Assembly (NCBI GenBank): GCA_964633975.1 | Contig: CAZWKX010000003.1 | Span: 1-64,000, forward strand | Source of the DNA: CAZWKX01 sp964633975 | GTDB taxonomy: Bacteria; Actinomycetota; Acidimicrobiia; Spongiisociales; UBA11373 | Direction: 5' to 3' | DNA: 64,000 nt | Notes under the pieces: model-generated | Databases searched by the model: none | What the model saw: the letters and a program-made list of their open reading frames with translations, nothing else | Told to the model about the DNA's origin: nothing | Made by a program: the position numbers and the translations under genes | In this document: positions 15,139 through 23,477 of the stretch, piece after piece | Layout: each line of letters begins with the position of its first letter | Numbering within the stretch: position 1 is the first letter of the stretch

Positions 15139-16908
15139 ATGTCCGAGGGTGACCTGAGCCCGGAGCGGCTGACGGCTAAGGGCCTGCCGACGGCTCGGCG
15201 CGGCTACAAGAAGAAGGAGGTCGAGAAGCTCCTCGAGTCCGCCGCCGAGGCATGGTCGCGCATGAAAGCCGAGCACGAGAAGGTGGTCGCCGAGATCGAG
15301 AAGGTGGGTGGCCTGGAGTGGCTGGCCCGCGATCTCGGGGCGGTCGGCGCCGATGTGGGCCGTATCCTCGCCGATGCCCAGGAGACGGCCGAAGGCCTCA
15401 GGTCGCGTGCTCGGGTCGACTCGGTGGCGCGTCTCGGCGAGGCGGTGGCTTCGGCCGAGCGGGTCGTTGCCGAGGCGGACCAGCAGGCGTTCCATCTGCG
15501 CAAGGACGCGTGGGAGACGGCTGCCGGCCTGCTCGATCAGGCCATGGCCACGGCGGCGGCGATCGTAGAGAGCACCGAGGCTGATGTGCTGGTCGACAGG
15601 GCCCAGGCGGAGCAGGAGGGGCACCGTCTGGTGCAGTCGGCGAGGCGCCAGGCGCAGGACATCGTGCGAACGGCGCGTTTTGAGGCGGACCGTTTGGTGT
15701 CGGAGGCGCATTCGATGGCCGACAGTCTTCTGTCTTCGGCCGCGGATTCGACCGGTAAGCTGTCCGTGGAGACGGCGGGGCCTGCCGCCGATGACTCGGG
15801 CGAGACTCAGGCATCGGGTACCCCGGCCGGCGTGAGAATCATCCAGAAGGAGCCGAAGAAGCGGCGGCACCTGGGAGTGGGTCCACCGGAGACGCCGGAT
15901 CCCGGCTTGTACGGCGATGCGCTGGCCGCCGAAGTGGAGGCGCTCCACGAGACGGGGGAGCAGGAGGTGGTGCCGCCGCCGGTGTCGGAGCCCGAAGAAC
16001 GCTCCCTTGCCGAGGCGGAGGTGGCAGCCGAGGCGGAGGTCGCAGCCGAGCCGGTCGGGGAAGAGCAGCCTGAGGCGCCCGTGCCCGAGGAGGCCCCGGA
16101 GGCGGCGGCAGGGGAGCGAGATGATGACGCGGTCGGTGCTCTCTTCTCGCGGCTTCGTGGAGGTTCGGCCGGGGAGAAGACGCTGACCAAGACCAAGCGG
16201 CGCGGGGCCGGTGGTGCAGGTGCAGTTGCCACGACTGCCTCCGCCGATCAGGTCGAGAGACGCGGGCCGCGTGCCGAGCCACTGGAAGTGCGAGAGCGCC
16301 TCCTTCTGCCGGTGCAGAATCCTGCTCTTCGGGAGCTGAAGCGTTCTCTGCTCGACCTGCAGAACGAGGCGCTCGACGCTCTGCGGGTGTCGGGAGCCTG
16401 GCATCCGGATGTCGACACGGTTGGCGGCGCGCTCGGCCCTGCCCTCGAGAGCGCGGTCGGCGCCGCCGCCGAAGCTGGAGCCGAGGCGGTGAGTGAGCTC
16501 AGCGGCGAGGCTCGTCCTTCCGCCGTGATCACCGCCCGCACCTCGGTGATGGCGGCGCTGATGGCCGAAGACCTCTGCGCCCAGCTTGATGCCGCTCTTG
16601 CCGAAGCCGACCGGACCGGTCCAGTCGAGGCGTCGTCGACTCTGTCGCGCGTGTTTCGTGCTTGGCGCTCGGACGAGGCCGAACGCTGGGTTCGCACGGT
16701 GGCGTACGCCGCCTACCACGACAGCCTGCTCGCCGGCCTTTCGCTCAGCGGTGTGGAACTGGTGGAGGGGTTGGTTCATGGCCGGCTCTGTGACGAGTGT
16801 CCGGCCGCTGGTGGGGAGCCGTGGGATCCGGGAGGGGATCCGCCGGCCGGCACTGCACCGCCTCCAGCGCATCTCGATTGCACCTGCACCGTGGTGCCTC
16901 GGCTCTGA
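15139..16908 (+). CDS. DivIVA-domain protein with a phage-head-morphogenesis-like C-terminus
   Basis: A 589-residue protein with three parts. Residues 1-40 carry the DivIVA start (LTAKGLPTARRGYKKKEVEKLL), which binds curved or polar membranes in DivIVA proteins. Residues 40-210 are an Ala/Glu-rich coiled coil, and 210-360 are a low-complexity acidic linker with EVAAEAE repeats. The last 190 residues are globular and end in CDEC, then about 23 residues, then HLDCTC. This C-x2-C, H-x2-C-x-C pattern resembles the tail of Mu-F/SPP1-gp7 minor head proteins. The first part is confident; the phage link is my inference. It lies between a PDZ protease and UPF0182. Confidence 0.72.
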   Translation: MSEGDLSPERLTAKGLPTARRGYKKKEVEKLLESAAEAWSRMKAEHEKVVAEIEKVGGLEWLARDLGAVGADVGRILADAQETAEGLRSRARVDSVARLGEAVASAERVVAEADQQAFHLRKDAWETAAGLLDQAMATAAAIVESTEADVLVDRAQAEQEGHRLVQSARRQAQDIVRTARFEADRLVSEAHSMADSLLSSAADSTGKLSVETAGPAADDSGETQASGTPAGVRIIQKEPKKRRHLGVGPPETPDPGLYGDALAAEVEALHETGEQEVVPPPVSEPEERSLAEAEVAAEAEVAAEPVGEEQPEAPVPEEAPEAAAGERDDDAVGALFSRLRGGSAGEKTLTKTKRRGAGGAGAVATTASADQVERRGPRAEPLEVRERLLLPVQNPALRELKRSLLDLQNEALDALRVSGAWHPDVDTVGGALGPALESAVGAAAEAGAEAVSELSGEARPSAVITARTSVMAALMAEDLCAQLDAALAEADRTGPVEASSTLSRVFRAWRSDEAERWVRTVAYAAYHDSLLAGLSLSGVELVEGLVHGRLCDECPAAGGEPWDPGGDPPAGTAPPPAHLDCTCTVVPRL

Positions 16909-16936
16909 GACGGAGGGTTCGGAGCCTGATACTCCT

Positions 16937-16942
16937 TAGAAT
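16937..16942 (+). promoter_or_regulatory. -10 box of a leaderless promoter for UPF0182
   Basis: TAGAAT ends nine bases before the ATG at 16952, with no ribosome site in between. Confidence 0.5.
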
Positions 16943-16951
16943 GGCTACTCG

Positions 16952-19825
16952 ATGATTGATCGAGGGCCCTCGGAGCCGACTCCCGTGCCGGTGCGGCGCA
17001 TGTCCATCGGACGGCGCGTGCTCATCTTCTCCCTGATCGCGCTGGTCGTTCTCCTATTCAGCCTGCGCTGGCTGGCCAGCTTCTGGACCGACTACCTCTG
17101 GTTCGATTCGCTCGGCTTCTCGAGCGTGTGGACCACACGCGTGGTCACCGGAATCGTGCTCGCGGTCATCGGCGTCGCCGTGGCTTTTGGGCTGCTTCTG
17201 GGCAATCTCTGGCTGGCCGATCGCCTCTCGCCCCCGAAACTGTTGGCCGCCGGGGGGCCGGATGCCGAGGTGATCGAGCGCTTTCAGCGCTGGCGGGAGT
17301 CCAGGGTGTGGAAGCTCCGGCTGATCGTGGCCGGCGTGTTCGGCCTGCTGCTCGGCATCGGGGTCGGGGCATGGTGGGAGCACTGGCTGCTGTTTGCCAA
17401 TGCCGAGCCTTTCGGGGTCGCCGACCCCGTGTTCAGCAAGGACATCGGCTTCTACGTGTTCAAGGTGCCCTTCTACCGCGATCTTTTTGGCTGGGCCTTC
17501 CAGTTGGTGCTCATGACGACGCTCATCGTGGCCGCGGTGCACTACTTCAACGGGGGCATCCGGATGCAGGGCGGCCGCATCAGGGTTGCCTCGGGAGTGA
17601 AGATCCATTTGTCGGTGCTTCTTGCCACACTTGCGCTGCTCAAGGCGGTTGGGTACTGGCTCGATCGGTTCGATCTGCTCTACAGCGAGCGGGGCGCCGT
17701 CTTCGGGGCGTCCTACACCGATCTCAAGGCCCACCTGCCCGCCTTGCAGCTGCTCTTCTTCATATCGATTGCCGCCGCCTTGCTCCTGCTCGTGAACATC
17801 CGCATCCGCGGGTGGATCCTGCCCATAGCGGCCGTGGGACTGTGGTTCGTCACCTCTCTGGCGCTCGGGTGGGCTTGGCCGGCGCTGGTGCAGCGGTTTT
17901 CGGTGCAGCCCGATGAGATCAACAAGGAGTTGCCCTACATCACCCGTCAGATCGAGTTCACCCGCGTCGCTATGGGAATCGACGATGTGCAGATCCGCGA
18001 TTTCGCGGCATCGGAGGATCTCACCGCCCAGGAGCTGGCCGACAACCCTGGGACCATCAGCAACATCCGCCTGTGGGATCCATCGGAGCTCAAGCCCACC
18101 TACCAGCAGCGGCAGCAGTTGCTTCCCTTCTTCAAGTTCGAGAATGTCGATGTTGATCGCTATGTGATCGACGGTGAGCTGACGCAGGTCATGCTCTCCG
18201 CTCGGGAGCTCGAGGACACCAGTGAGGTGATCGCCGGCTGGGTCAACGAGCACCTCGTCTACACCCACGGGTACGGCGCGGTGGTGAGTCTTGCCAACAG
18301 CGTCACCCCGGAGGGCTCGCCCGACTATCTGGTCCGGGACATCAACCTGAGCGATTCGGTACCGGCTCCTCTCGAGATCGACCAGGCCCGCATCTACTTC
18401 GGCGAGGCAGCCGATTCGGGTCGGTTCAAGATCGTGGGTACCCAGGAGAGCGAAGTCGACCACCCGTTGGAGACCGGTGATGAGAACACCGTCGAGTACC
18501 ACAGGTACGACGGCTCTGGTGGTGTGGAGATCGGCGGCTTCTTCCGCAGGGCCGCCTTCGCCCTGCGCTTCGCCGACGTCAACACGCTGATCTCGGGGCA
18601 GATCACCGGCGACAGCCGGGTGCTGATGGTGCGCAACCTGCGTGACCGGGTCACCAAGGCGGCACCGTTCCTCTACCCGGACGCCGATCCCTACCTGGTG
18701 ATCCTCGATGGCCGGCTGGTTTGGGTGCAGGACCTTTACACGGTCACGAATCACTACCCGTACTCGGAGACGGGGGACACGGGCCGGCTCAACGCCACCC
18801 AGGCAGGCCTGCCCTCCGACTTCAACTACATCCGAAACTCGGTGAAGGCCACGATCGATGCCTACGACGGCACACTCACCTTCTACGTCTGGGACGAGGA
18901 AGATCCGGTGCTTCGTGCCTACCGCAGCATCTTCCCCGGCCTCTTCACCGATAGGGACGAGATGCCTCAAGGGCTGCTCGAGCACCTGCGCTACCCGGAG
19001 GACCTGTTCCGGGTGCAGTCGGACATGTTCACGCGGTACCACGTCACCGATCCCCGCGTCTTCTACAACGGGACCGAGTACTGGGCCATCGCGGTCGATC
19101 CTTCGACCACGACGGAGGAGGAGTTCCGCAGCGACACCGGTCATCCGATGGTGCCCTACTACCTGCTTATGAGGCTGCCGACCGACGACGACATCTCCTA
19201 CTTGGTGCTGCAGCCGTTCACTCCGCTCGACCGGGACATCATGGTGTCGTTCCTCGTGGCCAAGAGCGACGCCGATGCGTATGGGGAGCTGATCAGCTAC
19301 GAGATGCCGCGCGGGTCGGATGTGGACGGTCCGGCACAGGTGAGCGCTCTTATCAACCAGAACACGGAGATCTCCGAGCAGTTCACCCTGCTGGGTCAAG
19401 GGGGCTCGAAAGTGGTCCAGGGCAACATGCTTGTGGTCCCCATCGAGGAGTCGATCCTCTACGTGCAGCCCGTCTACCTGCGGGCGGTCCTGGAGTCCGG
19501 TATCGAGCTGCCGGAGTTCAGAAGGGTGGTGGTGGCATTCGAGGGTCACATCGTCATGCGGGAGACCTTGGCGCAGGCCTTGAACGACGTGTTTGGCGAG
19601 GCGCCTGCGGTGGTGGAGCCCGACGGCGGTGAGGAACCCGGCGGCGGGCCGACGGTTACCGAGGTGGATGCGCAGGTGCTCGACCTGCTCAACCAGGCCA
19701 ACGACGCCTTTGCTCGGGCCGACGCCGCCCTACGCGACGGCGACCTGGCCACCTATGCCAATGAGATAGCCGAGGCGCAGCGCCTTATCGAGGAGGCCGT
19801 GGCGCTCATCGCAGACGGCTCCTGA
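16952..19825 (+). CDS. UPF0182 family membrane protein
   Basis: A 957-residue protein of the actinobacterial and cyanobacterial UPF0182 family, with the typical length near 900-1000. About seven transmembrane helices lie within the first 330 residues (for example near 20-45, 60-90, 115-140, 185-205). A large extracytoplasmic domain follows, with family blocks such as GYGAVVSLANSVTPEGSPDYLV and VRNSVKATIDAYDG-like NYIRNSVKATIDAYDGTL. The tail is acidic, helical and Ala-rich. Function is unknown. The long open frame on the opposite strand is a GC-bias shadow. Confidence 0.93.
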   Translation: MIDRGPSEPTPVPVRRMSIGRRVLIFSLIALVVLLFSLRWLASFWTDYLWFDSLGFSSVWTTRVVTGIVLAVIGVAVAFGLLLGNLWLADRLSPPKLLAAGGPDAEVIERFQRWRESRVWKLRLIVAGVFGLLLGIGVGAWWEHWLLFANAEPFGVADPVFSKDIGFYVFKVPFYRDLFGWAFQLVLMTTLIVAAVHYFNGGIRMQGGRIRVASGVKIHLSVLLATLALLKAVGYWLDRFDLLYSERGAVFGASYTDLKAHLPALQLLFFISIAAALLLLVNIRIRGWILPIAAVGLWFVTSLALGWAWPALVQRFSVQPDEINKELPYITRQIEFTRVAMGIDDVQIRDFAASEDLTAQELADNPGTISNIRLWDPSELKPTYQQRQQLLPFFKFENVDVDRYVIDGELTQVMLSARELEDTSEVIAGWVNEHLVYTHGYGAVVSLANSVTPEGSPDYLVRDINLSDSVPAPLEIDQARIYFGEAADSGRFKIVGTQESEVDHPLETGDENTVEYHRYDGSGGVEIGGFFRRAAFALRFADVNTLISGQITGDSRVLMVRNLRDRVTKAAPFLYPDADPYLVILDGRLVWVQDLYTVTNHYPYSETGDTGRLNATQAGLPSDFNYIRNSVKATIDAYDGTLTFYVWDEEDPVLRAYRSIFPGLFTDRDEMPQGLLEHLRYPEDLFRVQSDMFTRYHVTDPRVFYNGTEYWAIAVDPSTTTEEEFRSDTGHPMVPYYLLMRLPTDDDISYLVLQPFTPLDRDIMVSFLVAKSDADAYGELISYEMPRGSDVDGPAQVSALINQNTEISEQFTLLGQGGSKVVQGNMLVVPIEESILYVQPVYLRAVLESGIELPEFRRVVVAFEGHIVMRETLAQALNDVFGEAPAVVEPDGGEEPGGGPTVTEVDAQVLDLLNQANDAFARADAALRDGDLATYANEIAEAQRLIEEAVALIADGS

Positions 19826-19829
19826 GGTC

Positions 19830-19858
19830 TTGGCCTTCAACTGGGGCAGCAGTACACT
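19830..19858 (+). promoter_or_regulatory. Promoter of the initiator tRNA gene
   Basis: TTGGCC (19830-19835), a 17-bp spacer and TACACT (19853-19858) lie 14 bp upstream of the tRNA 5' end. Confidence 0.6.
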
Positions 19859-19871
19859 CGATTCTTGACGA

Positions 19872-19988
<117 letters not shown>

Positions 19989-19999
19989 TTTGTGGGGAG

Positions 20000-20208
20000 G
20001 ATTTCGGGGTCGCCTGCGGCGACGGTCGAGCGCCCTTCGAGCCCCATTCGGTCTCGACGTTCAGCCTCCAGGGTGCCGATCCTTTGGATCGGCGCAGAGT
20101 GGTGATTTTGAAGGGTCGCCTGCGGCGACGGTCGCTCCGGTTCCAGCCCTTCTCGGTCTGGAATCGTTCGCTCCGAGGTGCCGGCCCATCGGGCCGGCAC
20201 AGAGTGGT
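20000..20208. repeat. Two tandem structured repeats of about 105 nt with covarying hairpins
   Basis: Unit 1 is 20000-20103 and unit 2 is 20104-20208; both start with GATTT and end with CAGAGTGGT. Each holds three hairpins. A is TCGCC-TGC-GGCGA, identical in both (20010-20022, 20116-20128). B has stems TCGAG/CTCGA (20037-20057) versus TTCCAG/CTGGAA (20141-20163). C has 10-bp stems at 20073-20095 and 20178-20200, GCCGATCC/GGATCGGC versus GCCGGCCC/GGGCCGGC. Stem changes in B and C are compensated on the other arm, so the structure is conserved more than the sequence. No reading frame is convincing here. Confidence 0.8.
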
Positions 20209-20236
20209 AGGTTCAAATCCTCCCCCTGCTACCAAG
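20204..20236 (+). repeat. Third, degenerate tRNA 3'-end remnant
   Basis: This 33-nt stretch matches the end of the initiator tRNA and flank (19917-19949) at 28 of 33 positions. It includes GGTTCAAATCCT and GCTAC, and ends in CCA where the true gene has CGA. It directly follows the second structured repeat. It may be an older attachment site or part of the repeated element. Confidence 0.65.
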
Positions 20237-20690
20237 TGGCCGCGGCGCTACTCGCAGGCGTTGCCCTGTCTGCGTGCGGCGGCACCGCGTCGTCGACTAC
20301 CCCGACCACGCCGCCGGTAACGCCGTCGCCGACCACCTCGGGATCGCCCTTACCAATACGTTCTCGACCGAGATGACCGGGGTCGAGATCTACGGCACAT
20401 TCACCGACGCCACCGCCTGAACCACAGAGAGCTACTACGCGAAGCTTTCCGAAACCTTCACCAGCCCGGCCGGTGGCAGCAGCACCATCCATTTCTGACG
20501 ACATCGGAGCCCCCGACCACTTCCCCGTCAACGGAATCAGCCTCGACGCCACGTCACTCAGCGTCCTCAACGTGACGGTCGAAGTGAGCGCGCACGGCGC
20601 CGCTCCCTCGACCGCGACGGCCCAGAAAGAAGCCGGCGGCGAGGAGACCTTCGACTGGGTGCCAGAGCCATGGCCAAGATCGAGACCGGA
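20236..20690 (+). pseudogene. Decayed lipoprotein-like gene inside the island
   Basis: One frame opens with GTG and a lipoprotein signal, ALLAGVALSACGG, then a Thr/Pro linker, and stops near 20376. A second frame carries a compositionally normal stretch (YPDHAAGNAVADHLGIAL, then TNTFSTEMTGVEIYGTFTD) that meets an in-frame TGA near 20420 and continues as TTESYYAKLSETFTSPAGG. A third frame (GAPDHFPVNGISLDATS, then NVTVEVSAHGAAPSTATA) covers the rest. The pieces read best as one secreted protein broken by frameshifts and a stop. The original function is not recognisable. It directly precedes the two-component system. Confidence 0.5.
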
Positions 20691-20718
20691 CACGCGAGCG
20701 GGGCGGCGCAAGGCCCCG

Positions 20719-20766
20719 CTCTCAGCCGGCTCTCAGCAAGCTGTATCTACTCTGGTCTGAGAGACC
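20719..20766 (+). promoter_or_regulatory. Operator-promoter region of the island two-component system
   Basis: CTCTCAG occurs at 20719-20725 and 20730-20736, an 11-bp tandem spacing typical of OmpR-family sites. A third copy in reverse (CTGAGAG, 20757-20763) lies within the inverted repeat GGTCT-GAG-AGACC (20754-20766). The response regulator gene starts at 20795. The same TCTCAG words occur upstream of the secreted protein gene at 23478-23494. Confidence 0.55.
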
Positions 20767-20794
20767 GCTGATACGCACAGGAAGCGGGTGACTC

Positions 20795-21469
20795 ATGCGG
20801 TTGCTGGTCGTCGAGGACGAAACCAAGCTGGCGGCATACTTGAAGCGGGGCCTGGAGGCGGACGGCCACGCCGTTGACGTCGCCGCGGACGGCGAGGAAG
20901 GGCTGTGGCTGGCCCGCAATCAGCCCTACGACGTCATCATCCTCGACATCCTGCTCCCCAAACTCAACGGCTACCGGGTGTGCGCCGTACTGAGGGAGGA
21001 TTCCAACTGGACTCCCATCCTGATGCTCACCGCTAAGGACGGCGCGTTCGACATCGCCGAAGCCCTCGACTCCGGTGCCGACGACTACCTCACCAAACCC
21101 TTCTCCTTCGTCGTCCTCTTGGCTCGCATCCGCGCCCTGGTACGACGGGGAGCACCTGCCCGGCCTACCGTTCTGGAGGTCGGCGATCTCCGCCTCGACC
21201 CGGCAGCGCACACGGTGGAACGGGACGGAGCCGAGATCATGCTGACTGCCAAAGAGTTCTCACTGCTCGAGCACCTGATGCGACATCCAGGCGAAGCAGT
21301 CTCCAAGACCGACATCCTCAACGCCGTGTGGGACTGGGACTTCGAGGGCGACCCCAACGTGGTCGAGGTCTACATCGGCTACCTGAGACGCAAGATCGAC
21401 CAGCCATTCGACCGGGCCTCGATCGAGACGATCCGGGGCGTCGGGTACCGGCTGCGAGCCGACCGATGA
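20795..21469 (+). CDS. OmpR-family response regulator (island)
   Basis: A 224-residue regulator. The receiver has VVEDE at residues 5-9, phospho-acceptor Asp51 (VIILDILLP), and Lys in DDYLTKPFSF. The winged helix ends with YIGYLRRKIDQPFDRASIETIRGVGYRL, here cited in parts: YIGYLRRKIDQPFD and RGVGYRL. It is preceded by AGGAAG and tandem TCTCAG boxes, so it probably controls itself. The stop overlaps the kinase ATG. It is distinct in sequence from the RegX3-like protein at 4701 and is likely to have arrived with the island. Confidence 0.92.
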   Translation: MRLLVVEDETKLAAYLKRGLEADGHAVDVAADGEEGLWLARNQPYDVIILDILLPKLNGYRVCAVLREDSNWTPILMLTAKDGAFDIAEALDSGADDYLTKPFSFVVLLARIRALVRRGAPARPTVLEVGDLRLDPAAHTVERDGAEIMLTAKEFSLLEHLMRHPGEAVSKTDILNAVWDWDFEGDPNVVEVYIGYLRRKIDQPFDRASIETIRGVGYRLRADR

Positions 21470-22899
21470 GCACACGACGGTCCCTCACCCACCGAGCCGG
21501 CATTCGTGGCCGCACGACGATGATCGCCACCGCGGTGGTCGGCTCTGTGCTTGCCGTCTCAGGGGCACTGCTCGTCGTCGCCACCCGATCGGCCCTATAC
21601 CAGTCGGTCGAGACGTCGGTTACCGCTCGGGCCGCCGACGTTGCCACACAACTCGCAACAGGCGACGCCTTCACCCAGGTGCCACTGGTCAGGGGCATCT
21701 CGGTCCAGATCGTCAGAGACGGCGTGGTGATGTCATCAACCGCCGACATCGAAGGCCAACGACCCATTGTCGACATAACCCTCGCCGACGGAGCCACGCA
21801 GACGACAAAAGTCCCGGTGCTCGACGCTGCCGAGAACGAGGATGAGGCACCGAGCGACGACGGTGACGAGGGTCCGTTCCTGGTCGCCGTTGCCGGAGTG
21901 CGCATCGAGGGACGGCCGTCCGTTGTGCTCGCCGCCGCCTCCCTCGAGGCCGTCGACAGTGCTACCCGCACGCTGGTACCGCTCGTCGCATTGGGGGTCC
22001 CGGTGATTACCGTGCTCGTCGCCTTGACCGTGTCGCGTCTCACCCGCCGCGCCTTTCGTCCAGTGGACGCCATGACCCAGCAGGCCGACACCATCTCCTA
22101 CAGCGACCTCCACCGCAGGGTTCCAGAGCCGGACACCGACGACGAGATCCGCCGCCTCGCCGTGGTACTCAACCGGATGCTCGACCGTCTCGAGACGTCG
22201 GCCGCTCGGCAGCGTCAGTTCACCGCCGACGCCAGTCACGAGCTGAAGAACCCCGTCGCCACCCTGTTTACGATGGCCGAGTTGGCGGAAGCCGACCCAC
22301 AGGGTTTTACGGTGGCGGAGCTCGCCGCGGACGTCGCCGGTCAAAGCAGACGCCTGGCCGCTCTCGTCGACGACCTCCTGACCCTCGCCCAAAGTGACGA
22401 ACACGGACTGCAACTCCACCGGGAATGGTTCGACGTCGCCGACGTGGTTGCCGATGAGATCGCCGGCGAACCCACAACATCTATCAACTTCAACGGCGAT
22501 CGGGTCGAATCGGTCCACATGTACGGTGACCGGAGACGTATAGGGCAGGTCGTCCGGAATCTCCTCGACAACGCGACACACCACGCCCACACCACAGTCC
22601 GAGTCGAATCCCGCCTTGTCGATGATCAAGCAACCGTCCGTATCAGCGATGACGGACCCGGCATACCACCGGCTGATCGTGAACGGATCTTCGAAAGGTT
22701 CGTCCGGCTCGACGAGGGCAGATCCCGCCAGTCAGGTGGCACCGGACTCGGCCTCTCGGTGGTGCGCGGCATCGTCGATGCCCACGGCGGGACGGTCACC
22801 GTTGGCGATGACCCCCATCTCGGGGGAGCATCGGTCACCGTCACCATGCCCACACTGACGCCGGGCGAGCCGAACCCCGGAAGGTCGACCGACACCTAA
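21466..22899 (+). CDS. Membrane sensor histidine kinase (island)
   Basis: A 477-residue kinase. Transmembrane helices lie at about 18-40 and 169-190. They flank a 125-residue outer sensor domain that contains an acidic stretch, ENEDEAPSDDGDEG (about 123-136). A HAMP region (about 190-245) and HisKA follow, with His258 in DASHELKNPVATL, then an ATPase domain with NLLDNATHHA, SDDGPGI and GGTGLGLSVV. The ATG at 21466 overlaps the regulator stop (ATGA). The signal is unknown; the acidic sensor loop and the acidic secreted protein nearby hint at a cation or envelope cue, which is inference. Confidence 0.92.
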   Translation: MSTRRSLTHRAGIRGRTTMIATAVVGSVLAVSGALLVVATRSALYQSVETSVTARAADVATQLATGDAFTQVPLVRGISVQIVRDGVVMSSTADIEGQRPIVDITLADGATQTTKVPVLDAAENEDEAPSDDGDEGPFLVAVAGVRIEGRPSVVLAAASLEAVDSATRTLVPLVALGVPVITVLVALTVSRLTRRAFRPVDAMTQQADTISYSDLHRRVPEPDTDDEIRRLAVVLNRMLDRLETSAARQRQFTADASHELKNPVATLFTMAELAEADPQGFTVAELAADVAGQSRRLAALVDDLLTLAQSDEHGLQLHREWFDVADVVADEIAGEPTTSINFNGDRVESVHMYGDRRRIGQVVRNLLDNATHHAHTTVRVESRLVDDQATVRISDDGPGIPPADRERIFERFVRLDEGRSRQSGGTGLGLSVVRGIVDAHGGTVTVGDDPHLGGASVTVTMPTLTPGEPNPGRSTDT

Positions 22900-22907
22900 C
22901 GCCAGTA

Positions 22908-22940
22908 GTGGCGCCGGACCCAAGGTAGGTCCGGCGCCAC
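22908..22940. terminator. Strong bidirectional terminator in the island
   Basis: GTGGCGCCGGACC (22908-22920) and GGTCCGGCGCCAC (22928-22940) form a perfect 13-bp stem with a 7-nt loop between the convergent kinase and secreted-protein genes. Confidence 0.8.
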
Positions 22941-22964
22941 CGGTAGCGGGATGGCTCGAATCGA

Positions 22965-23399
22965 TCAGCCGTCGGTCGCAGCTTCGGGGATTCCGTCGCC
23001 GTTGTTGCCGACCTCTTCGCCCTCGAACTGGTGGTCGACACCGTCGACGGTTTCGTCGCCTGGCGTTTCCACCTCTTCGGCCTCGCTGTCTTCCACCTCG
23101 TCGGCCTCGCTGGCTTCGGGGATTCCGTCGCCGTTGTTGCCGACCTCTTCGCCCTCGAACTGGTGGTCGACACCGTCGACGGTTTCGTCGCCTGGCGTTT
23201 CCACCTCGCCTCTCTCATCGGCTGGCGTCATGGCCTGGTTGGGGGCCGTCGCCGGCGACTCCTGCTGGGCCGGTGCGACGGTCGAGGCCGGTTGGGCCGG
23301 GGCGCTGGCCGCCGCGGCGACACCCATCGTGCCCAGAGCAAGGCCGATCGCTGCGGCGAGCGTGTAGATCCGCCTGGCGGGTTTCTTCTCAGTCTTCAT
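22965..23399 (-). CDS. Secreted acidic protein with two near-identical 44-residue repeats
   Basis: A 144-residue protein. The start at 23399 follows AGGAGG and opens a Sec signal peptide (KTEKKPARRIY, then a hydrophobic core, then AAAASA). After an Ala/Pro/Gln linker, two copies of a block (VETPGDETVDGVDHQFEGEE, then VGNNGDGIPEA) are separated by an Asp/Glu-rich spacer. The mature protein is strongly acidic and has Asp/Asn-Gly motifs that could bind divalent metal. No family is recognised. It is convergent with the two-component system and has the same TCTCAG boxes upstream, so it is a probable regulon member. Reading frames extending further upstream run through the tRNA repeat and are not real. 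Confidence 0.78.
   Translation of the reverse strand: MKTEKKPARRIYTLAAAIGLALGTMGVAAAASAPAQPASTVAPAQQESPATAPNQAMTPADERGEVETPGDETVDGVDHQFEGEEVGNNGDGIPEASEADEVEDSEAEEVETPGDETVDGVDHQFEGEEVGNNGDGIPEAATDG
22981..23207. repeat. Two exact 95-bp repeats, 132-bp period, within the secreted protein gene
   Basis: 22981-23075 and 23113-23207 are identical over 95 bp, with a 37-bp spacer that also encodes acidic residues. Perfect nucleotide identity, including third positions, shows a recent duplication or ongoing gene conversion. Confidence 0.92.
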
Positions 23400-23477
23400 C
23401 AAGGAACCTCCTGGCTCGGTCGACCCCTGGTTTGGGCCGTCGTGGGGACATCGTGACTCAGGGGCCCTGTGAGGAGG

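Noticed and set aside
14977..16872. 631-codon open frame opposite the DivIVA-domain gene
   Set aside because: Arg/His-rich shadow of a low-complexity coding region with no ribosome site.
17054..19549. 831-codon open frame opposite UPF0182
   Set aside because: Its composition (His, Arg, Gly rich, no domain) is that of an antisense shadow in GC-rich DNA; UPF0182 on the plus strand is a clear family member.
22981..23207. Possible CRISPR-like repeats
   Set aside because: Two 95-bp copies in frame within a signal-peptide-bearing coding sequence; wrong size and number for CRISPR.
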